The notes beneath the pieces were generated by a model that had not been told where the DNA came from, searched no databases, and saw only the letters and a list, made by a program, of their open reading frames with translations. A stretch of 36,008 bases of DNA from an uncultured Roseicyclus sp. (GTDB taxonomy: Bacteria > Pseudomonadota > Alphaproteobacteria > Rhodobacterales > Rhodobacteraceae), in NCBI RefSeq assembly GCF_937892565.1, contig NZ_CALAHQ010000067.1, positions 1 to 36,008 on the forward strand, in the 5' to 3' direction. This document shows positions 16,820-24,878 of the stretch, in pieces. The first letter of the stretch is position 1. Every line of letters begins with the position of its first letter. The position numbers and the translations under genes are program-made.

Positions 16820-18481
16820 CTACGAGGTCCTGAGATCACCCAAGGCTTGTTGAACGGCCGCGTGCACAAACCGACGGGGCTGATCGGCATCTTGCGCATG
16901 CGCATAGACCAAAAGCGCATGGTCGCGATAATTGCCCAAGTATCGCCCAAACGGATTGAAGTTCCTGAGGAAAGGCAGCGCCTCCTGAAAGGCGGTGCGC
17001 GCCTCTTCCATGGTCATGCCCGATGACGTCCGATACCCCAATCGTGGACCAAGCGGCGTATCCGCTATTTTCCAGGTATCGACGATTCCGAACTTTTCGG
17101 GCGATGCATAGATGGGCGATCCGACCTCAAGGCTGAAGAGACTTCGATGGACGACATGGATATGCTCGGCATGGGTGCGCAGGAAGTCGAGCGTGTCCCG
17201 AAACTCTGCGCGTGTTTCCGTTGGAAAACCGCAGATCATGTAGAGATGATTGTAAATCCCCGCACGCGTTGCATTGGCAAGGATGTCTGGAATTTCCTCG
17301 ACCACGGTTCCCTTGCCCATCAGGTCGACAACTCTTTGATTTCCGCTTTCCAGCCCCCACATGATGTAGCGGCAGCCAGACCTTGCCATGGCTTCGAAAA
17401 CCTTCGGCGTAAAGGTCTTGTTGGGCTTGCTGAGCGCGAAATAAGAAATATCGAGCCCCGCCTCCCGTATGGCTTCGGACAATTTGACAAAGTAGCCAGG
17501 TGCCAACATTTCATCGACAAAGTAGAAATTGCGCACCCCAAGATCCACCAGTCTGGACAGCTTGTTGATCACCTCATCCATTGAACCGACGCGGTATGTG
17601 TCACCCGCCGAGAAATAATGAACGCAGAAGGTGCATTTGCGCCAGTAGCACCCCCGCGTGAGCAAGATCGGCACCACGGGTTCCGGAGAATAATAGGCGT
17701 GCAGATCATAATCGGAAAAATCCGGCGCACCAAAGGCGTCGATATCCTTCTGGAAGACACTTGGTGTCGAGACGATCTCCTGTTTGGCCCGGTAGAATAC
17801 GCCGGGGATACCAGTGGGATCCATGTCGTTTTGCAAAAGCGCCTTGAGCGCACCCTCTCCGTCGCCTTTGACGATCGCATCCGCGCTTTGAGGGTAATGG
17901 GTCAGAAACTGCTCGACACCTTCAGTGAAACAGGATCCGCCAAACACGACCGAAAGGCCTGACCCCTCGCGCAAGGCGCGCCCCAGCATGGCACCTACCG
18001 GCAACTGGTGCGAAAAGATGGCGGAAATACCCACCACATCGGGTTCCAGCGAAAGAATGTGGTCGAGCATCTTGTTCAGGATCGGATCCTTCTGGCCCTG
18101 CCCATCCCATCTTTCCGCGGCCGATGTCAGATACTGCCCGGCAAATTCCGTGAACTCGAGGACCGCGCGGCCGCGCGCGTCATAGGCGGGGCCCATTTCA
18201 TAAAATGCGTTGCCCTCAACGCCCTTGAACACATTGGCGGCGCGCAACAATCCCGCGGCGTCGGTTCCCATGCGCTCCATCGCCTGCGGCGTCAGGTGCA
18301 GCGCACCACGCCGGATGCTGTCGAGCAGAAAATCAAACGTCCAAAGGTTGAGATCGCAGGGGATCACATCCCAGTCAGGCAGTTCTTTTTCGATGTATCC
18401 CTTCAGCATGGCCATGCCCAAGGGGGGTGATGTCGGCACTGACAGTGGCGGAAAAACCAAGACAAGTCGTTTGCGGGCCAT
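16820..18481 (-). CDS. B12-binding-domain radical SAM protein, CX4CX2C type
   Basis: 553-residue protein. The N-terminal cobalamin-binding-like domain (about 1-220) starts RLVLVFPPLSVPTSPPLGMAML and includes EPDVVGISAIFSHQLPVGAML and VVFGGSCF. The radical SAM barrel begins near 270 with LLTRGCYWRKCTFCVHYF. The cluster cysteines are Cys278, Cys283 and Cys286, a CX4CX2C spacing instead of the usual CX3CX2C. FYFVDEML, MWGLESGNQRV and HLYMICGFPTET are normal radical SAM strands. A classical DxHxxG cobalt-ligand motif is not seen. The ATG at 18481 follows AAGAG and starts exactly at the first beta strand; the longer frame upstream is non-coding. The substrate is unknown and no partner gene lies beside it. 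Related subfamilies act in peptide or cofactor modification. Confidence 0.85.
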   Translation of the reverse strand: MARKRLVLVFPPLSVPTSPPLGMAMLKGYIEKELPDWDVIPCDLNLWTFDFLLDSIRRGALHLTPQAMERMGTDAAGLLRAANVFKGVEGNAFYEMGPAYDARGRAVLEFTEFAGQYLTSAAERWDGQGQKDPILNKMLDHILSLEPDVVGISAIFSHQLPVGAMLGRALREGSGLSVVFGGSCFTEGVEQFLTHYPQSADAIVKGDGEGALKALLQNDMDPTGIPGVFYRAKQEIVSTPSVFQKDIDAFGAPDFSDYDLHAYYSPEPVVPILLTRGCYWRKCTFCVHYFSAGDTYRVGSMDEVINKLSRLVDLGVRNFYFVDEMLAPGYFVKLSEAIREAGLDISYFALSKPNKTFTPKVFEAMARSGCRYIMWGLESGNQRVVDLMGKGTVVEEIPDILANATRAGIYNHLYMICGFPTETRAEFRDTLDFLRTHAEHIHVVHRSLFSLEVGSPIYASPEKFGIVDTWKIADTPLGPRLGYRTSSGMTMEEARTAFQEALPFLRNFNPFGRYLGNYRDHALLVYAHAQDADQPRRFVHAAVQQALGDLRTS

Positions 18482-18882
18482 ACTCTTACTCTTCAAACTG
18501 AGCCCTTCCGGGACTGTGCCGACAACCCTGACGGGTCCCGTATGTTTTGAAGGGACGCGGCACAAGGGCGTGTGAGGCTGCGCAATGCACGGTTTCCGGA
18601 CCCAAATTTCCGATGCAAGCATAGCCTGCTTTCCATGGGCCACTCAAGCTTTACCGACAACTTTAGAGATTTTTGTCGCAACTTTGGCAGCAGGGATCGA
18701 TGCAAGACGGTCCCCAAGCGGCCTTGTATCGGGTGGCACGGCGGCCTGTCGCGGCAAGCACATCGACCCTTTCTTGCAGACCCGTCCCGTTGCCGCTGGA
18801 CATTGCGGGGCGGAACGGGGCGCGTGGCCCAAACGCCCGGTTTCAAGCGGTTTGTGGGCCGGGCATCGCCGCTGCGGGTGGT
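18482..18882. other. 401-bp intergenic region upstream of the radical SAM gene
   Basis: No frame here has recognisable protein features. The region separates the rhodanese stop (18883, minus strand) from the radical SAM start (18481, minus strand), so it must hold the promoter of the latter. An AT-richer patch lies at about 18650-18690, but I cannot define a promoter. No terminator with a T-run was found after the rhodanese gene. Confidence 0.4.
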
Positions 18883-19485
18883 TTACCCCCCCGTGCCGCC
18901 CGGCATCACGGTCAGGCCAAGCCCATGCCAATTTTGCATGCCGCCGCGATAGTAGCTGATGTTCTGGGCCGGAAAACCGGCCTCGATCATGCGGCGCGCG
19001 GCGGTGGGGGATTGGCCGCACCATGGGCCGTTGCAAAACAAGACGACCTTCTTGATCCCCTCGCCTTCGCAGATCCAGCCATCGAAATCCGGCGCACAGC
19101 CCAATTCGCCCAAGCGGTCGGCGGCCTCGGTATAGGGAACCGACAGCGCGCCGGGGATCGTGCCTGCCTCGAATTCGGGGCGGATGCGGCCATCGATCAC
19201 CACGGTGTCGGGGTCTTGCAGGGCCGCGATCACCTCCAGCTCGCCCACGGGCGTCACGCCGGGGGCTGGCACCATGGGCTGGATGCAGAAATTCGGACAG
19301 GGCCGCGATGTCAGTGTCCATTCCGCGCCCAGACGGGCGGCGCTGTCTTGATTGCGCGCGATCTCGACCATGCCCGAAGCGGTGGGCACGCTGGCCGACA
19401 TCATGTCGGGCGTGATGCCGACCGGGTCGGCCAGTGCCGCCAAGGGAATGGCGATCATGCCCAGAACCAATGCTGCTTTTCTCAT
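18883..19485 (-). CDS. Exported rhodanese-like domain protein
   Basis: 200-residue protein with a Sec signal peptide (MRKAALVLGMIAIPLAALA). The mature protein starts with a region carrying PCPNFCIQPM (Cys63, Cys67), followed by a rhodanese domain from about 80: TVVIDGRIRPEFEAGTIPGALSVPY and active-site loop LFCNGPWCGQSP (Cys151), ending YYRGGMQNWHGLGL. It probably handles sulfane sulfur or thiol/disulfide chemistry in the periplasm. GGAGG lies 5 bases before the ATG at 19485, which decides the start over an upstream frame extension. It is divergent from a small exported protein gene at 19596. A specific donor or acceptor is unknown. Confidence 0.86.
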   Translation of the reverse strand: MRKAALVLGMIAIPLAALADPVGITPDMMSASVPTASGMVEIARNQDSAARLGAEWTLTSRPCPNFCIQPMVPAPGVTPVGELEVIAALQDPDTVVIDGRIRPEFEAGTIPGALSVPYTEAADRLGELGCAPDFDGWICEGEGIKKVVLFCNGPWCGQSPTAARRMIEAGFPAQNISYYRGGMQNWHGLGLTVMPGGTGG

Positions 19486-19595
19486 CAAAACCTCCACCAT
19501 CATGTCGGCTTCAGCCTCTGGCAACGGCAGCGGATCGTCAACCTGTGGTTGGTTGCGGGGTTGAAAAACCCGTTCCGCGTGCCATTTCGCCCTGG

Positions 19596-20027
19596 ATGAT
19601 GCGCATGGTCTTGCCGATCTTGTTCAGCCTTTGCCCGCTTCCCGCCCTCGCGTGGGAGGCGGGACGCATCGGTGCCGTCTGCACGCTGACCAGCCAAAGC
19701 GGTGACATGGCGTTGACGCATGACCCCGCGGGGCCGGTTTTTTCCATCACCGTGACGCGGGGCGAGCCATGGCCGGAGGCCGCCCTGTTCGGCATCGCCT
19801 TCCTCGGGGGCGATGCGCTGACCATCACCACAGATCGTCACATCCGATCCGACGACGGGCTGTCGATCACCGTGACCGACCGGGGGTTTGGCAATGTTCT
19901 GGCGGGGATGGCACGCAATGCGACCGCCACCGCCTTTGCGGGACAGGTCAGCCTGACGGTAAGCCTGGCAGGTGCCGCGCCCGAGGTTGCAATCTTTGCC
20001 GCCTGTGAGGCGCCGCCCACCGCCTGA
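19596..20027 (+). CDS. Small exported protein of unknown function
   Basis: 143 residues. The N-terminus MMRMVLPILFSLCPLPALA is a clear signal peptide, giving a mature secreted or periplasmic protein of about 124 residues rich in beta-type sequence, with two cysteines (near GAVCTLTSQ and at FAACEAP). I recognise no domain. Three closely spaced ATGs (19596, 19599, 19605) could start it, and none has a good Shine-Dalgarno. It is divergent from the exported rhodanese (110 bp between starts), so the two might share a regulatory region and a periplasmic function; this is speculation. Confidence 0.65.
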   Translation: MMRMVLPILFSLCPLPALAWEAGRIGAVCTLTSQSGDMALTHDPAGPVFSITVTRGEPWPEAALFGIAFLGGDALTITTDRHIRSDDGLSITVTDRGFGNVLAGMARNATATAFAGQVSLTVSLAGAAPEVAIFAACEAPPTA

Positions 20028-20036
20028 CCCGCAGCC

Positions 20037-20750
20037 TCAGGCCTGACGGCGAAAGCTCAGGTAATGCGGCACGCGCCCTTCGCGCAGGGCCTTTTGCTCA
20101 TATCGTGTGGATATCCAGTCATCCCATGGCCGGTGCAGATCGTCCTGCCTTGCCCGATCCCGGTCAAAGCCTTGCAGCGGCACCTGTTCGCACGTCTGGC
20201 GAACGTAATCGGGAATGTCTGTGGCCACCCGAAACTCGGCCCCCGGTTTCAGTATACGCGCCAAGGGTGCCAGATATTCGGCCGTGACGAACCGACGCCT
20301 ATGGTGGCGGGTTTTTGGCCAAGGGTCAGGATAGAGCAAGAACGCCTTGGCGATCGAGGCTGCGGGCAGCACATCGAAGATATCGCGCGCATCACCGGGA
20401 TGAACGCGCAGATTGTCCACGCCGGCACGCCGGATCTTGCCCAAAAGCATCGCCACGCCGTTGATGTAGGGCTCGCAGCCAATGATGCCGATCTGCGGGT
20501 TGAGACGGGCCTGATGCACCATGTGCTCGCCGCCTCCGAACCCGATCTCAAGCCAGACCTCGCGCCCGCCGAACAGGGCGTTCAGGTCAAGCGCATGGCG
20601 CTTGGGGTTGGTTTCCCAATCCACCGCACCGGGGCTGAGCGCGGCCAGATCTTGGTCCAGATAGACCTCTTGGCTGTCGCGCAGATGCTTGCCACGGCGG
20701 CGGCCATAGAAATTGCGCGGCGGGCGATCAGGGTGGTGAGAGATTGGCAA
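20037..20750 (-). CDS. trmB: tRNA (guanine-N7-)-methyltransferase
   Basis: 237-residue SAM-dependent enzyme that makes m7G46 in the variable loop of tRNAs. The N-terminal RRRGKHLRDSQ stretch is typical of TrmB. The SAM-binding motif EIGFGGGEH is at 68-76, followed by IGCEPYINGVAMLL, and the TrmB hallmark LLYPDPWPKTRHHRRRF lies near 138-154. VATDIPDYV and the C-terminal TRYEQKALREGR complete the family pattern. The frame begins with TTG at 20750, preceded by GAGGA about 7 bases upstream; no in-frame ATG or GTG is nearby. Convergent with the exported-protein gene (9-bp gap) and divergent from the M50 protease. Confidence 0.95.
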   Translation of the reverse strand: MPISHHPDRPPRNFYGRRRGKHLRDSQEVYLDQDLAALSPGAVDWETNPKRHALDLNALFGGREVWLEIGFGGGEHMVHQARLNPQIGIIGCEPYINGVAMLLGKIRRAGVDNLRVHPGDARDIFDVLPAASIAKAFLLYPDPWPKTRHHRRRFVTAEYLAPLARILKPGAEFRVATDIPDYVRQTCEQVPLQGFDRDRARQDDLHRPWDDWISTRYEQKALREGRVPHYLSFRRQA

Positions 20751-20841
20751 TTCACATCCTCAGGGCGGTCACAGCGCCGGGGTCTAGACCTTTGGCGCGG
20801 CGGTCTCAATCCCCGGGGGCTTATGGTCTTCCCTCAAGTGA

Positions 20842-20854
20842 TTACCTGTGGTAA
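20842..20854. promoter_or_regulatory. Palindrome upstream of the M50 protease gene
   Basis: TTACC, TGT, GGTAA forms a perfect 13-base inverted repeat about 26 bases before the ATG at 20880 and within the 129-base divergent region to trmB. Its position suits an operator overlapping the promoter of the protease gene. The binding protein is unknown. Confidence 0.4.
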
Positions 20855-20879
20855 CTATTGTCAATTGAAGGGTCACACC

Positions 20880-22028
20880 ATGTTCGGTCATTCGCTCAAG
20901 CTTTTCGAACTGTTCGGGTTTTCGATCCGCATCGACGCAAGCTGGTTTGTGATCGCGGCCCTGATCATCTGGAGCCTGTCGGCGGGATATTTCCCACAGA
21001 TCGCGCCCGGCCTGTCACAGGCGACCTATCTGGCGCTGGCGGTGGTGGCGATGCTGGGGTTGTTTGCCAGCCTGATCCTGCACGAACTGGCCCATGCGCT
21101 GGTGGCGCGCCGCGATGGATTGGGGATTGGGGGGATCACGCTGTTCTTGTTCGGCGGCGTGGCCGAGCTCAAGGATGACCCCAAAAGCGCCGCGTCGGAA
21201 TTTCGGATCGCGCTGGCGGGTCCGGCGATGAGCCTTGGCTTGTCGGGGCTCTTGGGCTTGGCCGCAATGGTCGCGGGGGGCTGGGGTCTGGCGGGCCTGT
21301 TGCTGGGCTATCTGGCGATGATCAATCTGGTGCTGGCGCTGTTCAACCTGCTGCCGGCCTTTCCGCTCGATGGGGGGCGGGTGCTGCGGGCATGGCTGTG
21401 GCATCGGACCGGCAACATGCTGGACGCGACGCGGCGGGCCAGCGGCGCGGGGACAATGCTTGCCTTTGTGCTGATGGGTCTGGGGGTGATGTCGGCGCTG
21501 TCGGGGGGCGGGTTTGGCGGCATCTGGCTGGCCTTGATCGGGTTTTTCGTGCTCAACGCCAGCCGGGCATCCTATCAGCAGCTGTTGATGCAAGACAGCC
21601 TGCGCGGCCGCCGTGTCGTCGAATTGATGACCCCTGATCCATGGACAGCCAGCCCCGGCATGAGCTTGCAAGACATCGCCGAGCGGGTGATGCTGACCCA
21701 TGGCGTCAGCTTTGTGCCGGTGGTCGATGCGGATCTGGTGGTGGGCTATGTCGACACGCATCTGATGGGCAAGATTGCGCGCACCCAATGGCCCCGGCAA
21801 ACGGCGGCATCCGTGATGGCGCCGCTGGATCCATCGGCAATTGTCGCGCCAGGCCTGTCGGCCCAAGAGGCGCTCAAGCAGATGGCTGCCGGGCCACACC
21901 GCAAGCTCATCGTGCAAGAGGGTCAAAAGCTGCGTGGCATTCTCAGCCTGCGCGATCTGATGGGCCATATCGCCGTGGTTCAGGCGCTTGGGGGCGGCAC
22001 GGGCTCGGCGGATCGGGCGGGGCCATGA
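20880..22028 (+). CDS. Site-2 protease family (M50) intramembrane metalloprotease with CBS domains
   Basis: 382-residue membrane protein. Zinc-binding HELAH is at 68-72 in LILHELAHALVARRDG, and the second metal site, NLLPAFPLDGGRVLR, is at 156-170. About six hydrophobic segments fill the first 240 residues. The C-terminal part (about 250-370) holds a tandem CBS pair, starting VVELMTPDPWTASPGMSLQDIAERV and VSFVPVVDAD. Such fusions are thought to sense adenine nucleotides or ionic strength and may control regulated proteolysis in the membrane. GAAGG lies 8 bases before the ATG. Convergent with metK (39-bp gap). The natural substrate is unknown. Confidence 0.92.
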   Translation: MFGHSLKLFELFGFSIRIDASWFVIAALIIWSLSAGYFPQIAPGLSQATYLALAVVAMLGLFASLILHELAHALVARRDGLGIGGITLFLFGGVAELKDDPKSAASEFRIALAGPAMSLGLSGLLGLAAMVAGGWGLAGLLLGYLAMINLVLALFNLLPAFPLDGGRVLRAWLWHRTGNMLDATRRASGAGTMLAFVLMGLGVMSALSGGGFGGIWLALIGFFVLNASRASYQQLLMQDSLRGRRVVELMTPDPWTASPGMSLQDIAERVMLTHGVSFVPVVDADLVVGYVDTHLMGKIARTQWPRQTAASVMAPLDPSAIVAPGLSAQEALKQMAAGPHRKLIVQEGQKLRGILSLRDLMGHIAVVQALGGGTGSADRAGP

Positions 22029-22067
22029 CCCCGCCCGCCCAAATGACGCGCATCGGACTGTCCTTGA

Positions 22068-23249
22068 TCAGACAGCGGCGCGCAGCGCATCGACCAGATC
22101 GGTCTTTTCCCAGCTGAACCCGCCATCCGCCTCGGGGGCGCGCCCGAAATGGCCATAGGCCGAGGTGCGCGCATAGATCGGCCGGTTCAGACCCAGATGG
22201 GTGCGAATGCCGCGCGGTGTCAGGCTCATGACCTTGCGGATTGCGGTTTCGATCCGGGCTGCCTCAACCTCGCCGGTGCCATGGGTGTCGGCATAGATCG
22301 ACAGCGGCTCGGCCACGCCGATGGCATAGCTGAGCTGGATCGTGCAGCGCCGGGCAAGTCCCGATGCAACCACATTCTTGGCCAGATAGCGCGCGGCATA
22401 AGCAGCCGAGCGGTCCACCTTGGTCGGATCCTTGCCCGAAAACGCACCGCCGCCATGCGGGGCCGCACCGCCATAGGTGTCCACGATGATCTTGCGGCCC
22501 GTCAGGCCCGCATCGCCATCAGGCCCGCCGATGACGAACTTGCCCGTGGGGTTGACCCACCAGTTGGTCGCTTGCGTGATCCAGCCCGAGGGCAGAACCT
22601 CGCGGATATAGGGTTCGACCACATCGCGCACATCATCCGACGTCATCGCCGCATCCAGATGCTGCGTCGAGAGCACGATCGATGTCACCTCGACCGGCTT
22701 GCCACCCTCATAGCGCAGCGTGAGCTGGCTTTTGGCATCGGGGCCAAGCGTCGGTTCCCGGCCCGATTTGCGCACCTCGGCCAGACGGCGCAGGATCGCA
22801 TGGGCATACTGGATCGGGGCAGGCATCAATTCGGGCGTCTCGTCGACCGCATAGCCAAACATGATGCCCTGGTCGCCCGCGCCCTCGTCCTTGTTGTCGG
22901 AGGCGTTCACGCCTTGGGCAATATGGGCGGATTGTTCATGCAACAGGTTCGTCACCTCGACCGTTGCGTGGTGGAACTTGTCCTGCTCATAGCCGATATC
23001 GCGGATGCAGGCGCGCGCGATCTCGTCGATGCGGCCCATGTACTCGGCAAGCTTTGCCTGATCCGACAGGCCGACCTCACCGCCGATGACGACGCGATTG
23101 GTGGTGGCAAAGGTTTCGCACGCAACGCGCGCCTCGGGCTCTTCGGTCAGAAACGCGTCAAGCACGGCGTCGGAAATGCGGTCACAGACCTTGTCGGGGT
23201 GGCCCTCCGAAACGGATTCGGAGGTGAACAGATAGTTTTCTCGGGCCAT
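22068..23249 (-). CDS. metK: S-adenosylmethionine synthetase
   Basis: 393-residue cytoplasmic enzyme making SAM from methionine and ATP. The N-terminal [17 protein letters not shown] is the ATP/methionine-binding signature; [12 protein letters not shown] and [16 protein letters not shown] are the family's two other signatures. The frame is open upstream, but the ATG at 23249 (MARENY) is chosen because it gives the standard N-terminus and leaves the SAM/SAH riboswitch outside the coding region. The GGAG that serves the start is inside the riboswitch pseudoknot, so high SAM should shut translation. It lies downstream of lnt with 72 bases between, holding the riboswitch and a probable promoter of its own. 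Confidence 0.98.
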   Translation of the reverse strand: MARENYLFTSESVSEGHPDKVCDRISDAVLDAFLTEEPEARVACETFATTNRVVIGGEVGLSDQAKLAEYMGRIDEIARACIRDIGYEQDKFHHATVEVTNLLHEQSAHIAQGVNASDNKDEGAGDQGIMFGYAVDETPELMPAPIQYAHAILRRLAEVRKSGREPTLGPDAKSQLTLRYEGGKPVEVTSIVLSTQHLDAAMTSDDVRDVVEPYIREVLPSGWITQATNWWVNPTGKFVIGGPDGDAGLTGRKIIVDTYGGAAPHGGGAFSGKDPTKVDRSAAYAARYLAKNVVASGLARRCTIQLSYAIGVAEPLSIYADTHGTGEVEAARIETAIRKVMSLTPRGIRTHLGLNRPIYARTSAYGHFGRAPEADGGFSWEKTDLVDALRAAV

Positions 23250-23259
23250 GATATGAGAG

Positions 23260-23303
23260 TGCTCCATTGAAAAAGTCCCCACGCCAGGAAGCCGTTGTGG
23301 GGC
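23260..23303 (-). promoter_or_regulatory. SAM/SAH riboswitch in the metK leader
   Basis: The minus-strand leader contains CACAACGGCTTCCTGGCGTG flanked by CCC and GGG so that GCCCCAC pairs with GTGGGG. After a T-rich linker comes TGGAGCA (23266-23260). This matches the SAM/SAH riboswitch class, where the terminal GGAGCA pairs back to the loop as an H-type pseudoknot. That segment is also the ribosome binding site of metK, so ligand binding should block translation. The class is known upstream of metK in Rhodobacterales. Confidence 0.93.
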
Positions 23304-23310
23304 GTGATGT

Positions 23311-23339
23311 GATGTACGCGCTTAAGGATTGCGGCGCAA
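23311..23339 (-). promoter_or_regulatory. Candidate promoter for riboswitch-metK
   Basis: TTGCGC (23339-23334) and TACATC (23316-23311) on the minus strand are separated by 17 bases. The predicted start, near 23304, coincides with the first base of the riboswitch at 23303. The -35 overlaps the last codons of lnt. The hexamers match consensus only in part, so the support is mainly the spacing and position. Confidence 0.45.
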
Positions 23340-24878
23340 TGGCCGGGTGCCGCGTACCGATGCCAAAAGCGCCCCTGTGGCCAAAAGGACAAGCACAAGG
23401 ATCGGTGCATCCCCCGTTCGGGCATAAAGCGTGGGCGGCATTGCGGGCGGCACGGGCGCATCAAGCGCGCCGATCGCATTCAGCGGCAGTGCGGCCACGA
23501 TTGCGCCACGCGCGTCAATCACCGCCGAGACGCCGGTGTTGGCCGACCGCAAGACCGGCACCCCCTGTTCGGCGGCGCGCAGCCGCGCCAGGGCCAGATG
23601 CTGATAGGGCCCCGACAGCGACCCGAACCACGCATCATTGGTCAGCTGCACCATCCAGTCCGGGCGCGCGACCCGTCGGATATCGCGGGCAAAGATCGCC
23701 TCGTAACAGATCATCGGAAAGACCCGGCCCAACCTGGCCCCCAGATCCAGAACCGCCGGGCCCGGTCCGGGCGCATAGCCGCCCGCCAGAACCTCGGCGA
23801 TGCCGCGCAGGCCCAGCGCCTGGGCGGCGGCCCCGCCGGGCATGTATTCGCCAAAAGGCACAAGGCGATGCTTGTCGTAGACCGCCGTGACCCGCCCATC
23901 AGGCGCCAGCAGGGCGGCGGAATTGCGGGGGCGAAACCCTTCGAACCGCTGCGCCCCGACCACCACCTGCGCCCCGGCCGCCGCGGCCGCGATCCGGGCC
24001 CGCACAAGATCAGATTGCTCCAACAACACGGGCAAGGTGGTTTCCGGCCAGATGATCAGCTCTGGCACAGCCCCGCCCCCGGCCGTCTCGCGGGCCGTCA
24101 GATCGAGCGCGCGTTGAAAAAACACCGCGATCATGTCGTCGCGCCATTTCAGATGCTGGGGCGCATTGGGCTGGATCAGCCGCACGATCGGCGCGTTTGG
24201 CGCAGCCGCAGGCGCGGGGCGCATCAGCCCCATGGCGGCCAGCCCCAGCACCAGCGGCAGCGCCAGCACGGCCAGCGCCCCGAGCGGCGCCTTCGGCCCA
24301 AACGCCGCCACCCCCGCCGCAACACCCAATACCACGGCACTCAGACCCTGCGCGCCAATCAGGGAAGCAAGCGGCAAAAGCGGCGATCCGATCAACGCAT
24401 GGCCGGGGTGGGCCCATGGAAAACCGGTCAGCACCACACCGCGCAAGGCCTCGGCCAAAAGCACAAGCCCGGCCATGACGGCCAGACGCACGCCCGTCTG
24501 AGCTTGGGGCACAGAACGGGCCGAAAGCCACCCCGCCGGGATCCAGAACAGCCCCAGCCCCCCCGCCATCAGCGCCAGCGCAAAGGGCGCCATCCAGCCG
24601 GTCGCCGGTGCATCGACCAGAAAGGGCTCGATGATCCAGTTGAGCGAAACCGCAAAATAGGCTGTCGCCCCTGCCCACAGGATCAAGCCGGCACGCCGGG
24701 GCGTGGCGGCGGCTGCCGCCAACCCGAACAGCCCCGCCAGCGCGATGGGCGTCAACAGCCACAGATCAAAGGGCGCATGGCCCATGGCCGCCGCCGCGCC
24801 GGCAAGCGCTGCCAAAAGCACCGGCACATGCGGCGCGGGCCGGCCCGCAAGGCCCGGCGCCGCATGGCCTGTTGTCAC
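23322..24878 (-). CDS. lnt: Apolipoprotein N-acyltransferase
   Basis: 518-residue inner-membrane enzyme that adds the third acyl chain to lipoproteins. The N-terminal half has about six to seven hydrophobic helices (GHAPFDLWLLTPIALAGL onward). The C-terminal half is a nitrilase-type domain with the Glu-Lys-Cys triad: Glu279 in IIWPETTLP, Lys336 in YDKHRLVPFGEYMP, Cys391 in PMICYEAIF. NDAWFGSLSGPYQH is the usual substrate-loop region. It starts with GTG at 24878, whose GTGA overlaps the corC stop, so translation is coupled. Length agrees with the E. coli enzyme (512). Confidence 0.95.
   Translation of the reverse strand: MTTGHAAPGLAGRPAPHVPVLLAALAGAAAAMGHAPFDLWLLTPIALAGLFGLAAAAATPRRAGLILWAGATAYFAVSLNWIIEPFLVDAPATGWMAPFALALMAGGLGLFWIPAGWLSARSVPQAQTGVRLAVMAGLVLLAEALRGVVLTGFPWAHPGHALIGSPLLPLASLIGAQGLSAVVLGVAAGVAAFGPKAPLGALAVLALPLVLGLAAMGLMRPAPAAAPNAPIVRLIQPNAPQHLKWRDDMIAVFFQRALDLTARETAGGGAVPELIIWPETTLPVLLEQSDLVRARIAAAAAGAQVVVGAQRFEGFRPRNSAALLAPDGRVTAVYDKHRLVPFGEYMPGGAAAQALGLRGIAEVLAGGYAPGPGPAVLDLGARLGRVFPMICYEAIFARDIRRVARPDWMVQLTNDAWFGSLSGPYQHLALARLRAAEQGVPVLRSANTGVSAVIDARGAIVAALPLNAIGALDAPVPPAMPPTLYARTGDAPILVLVLLATGALLASVRGTRPLRRNP

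Noticed and set aside
20064..20879. N-terminal extension of the M50 protease frame
   Set aside because: The extension is antisense to trmB; the ATG at 20880 has a good ribosome site and starts at the first membrane segment.
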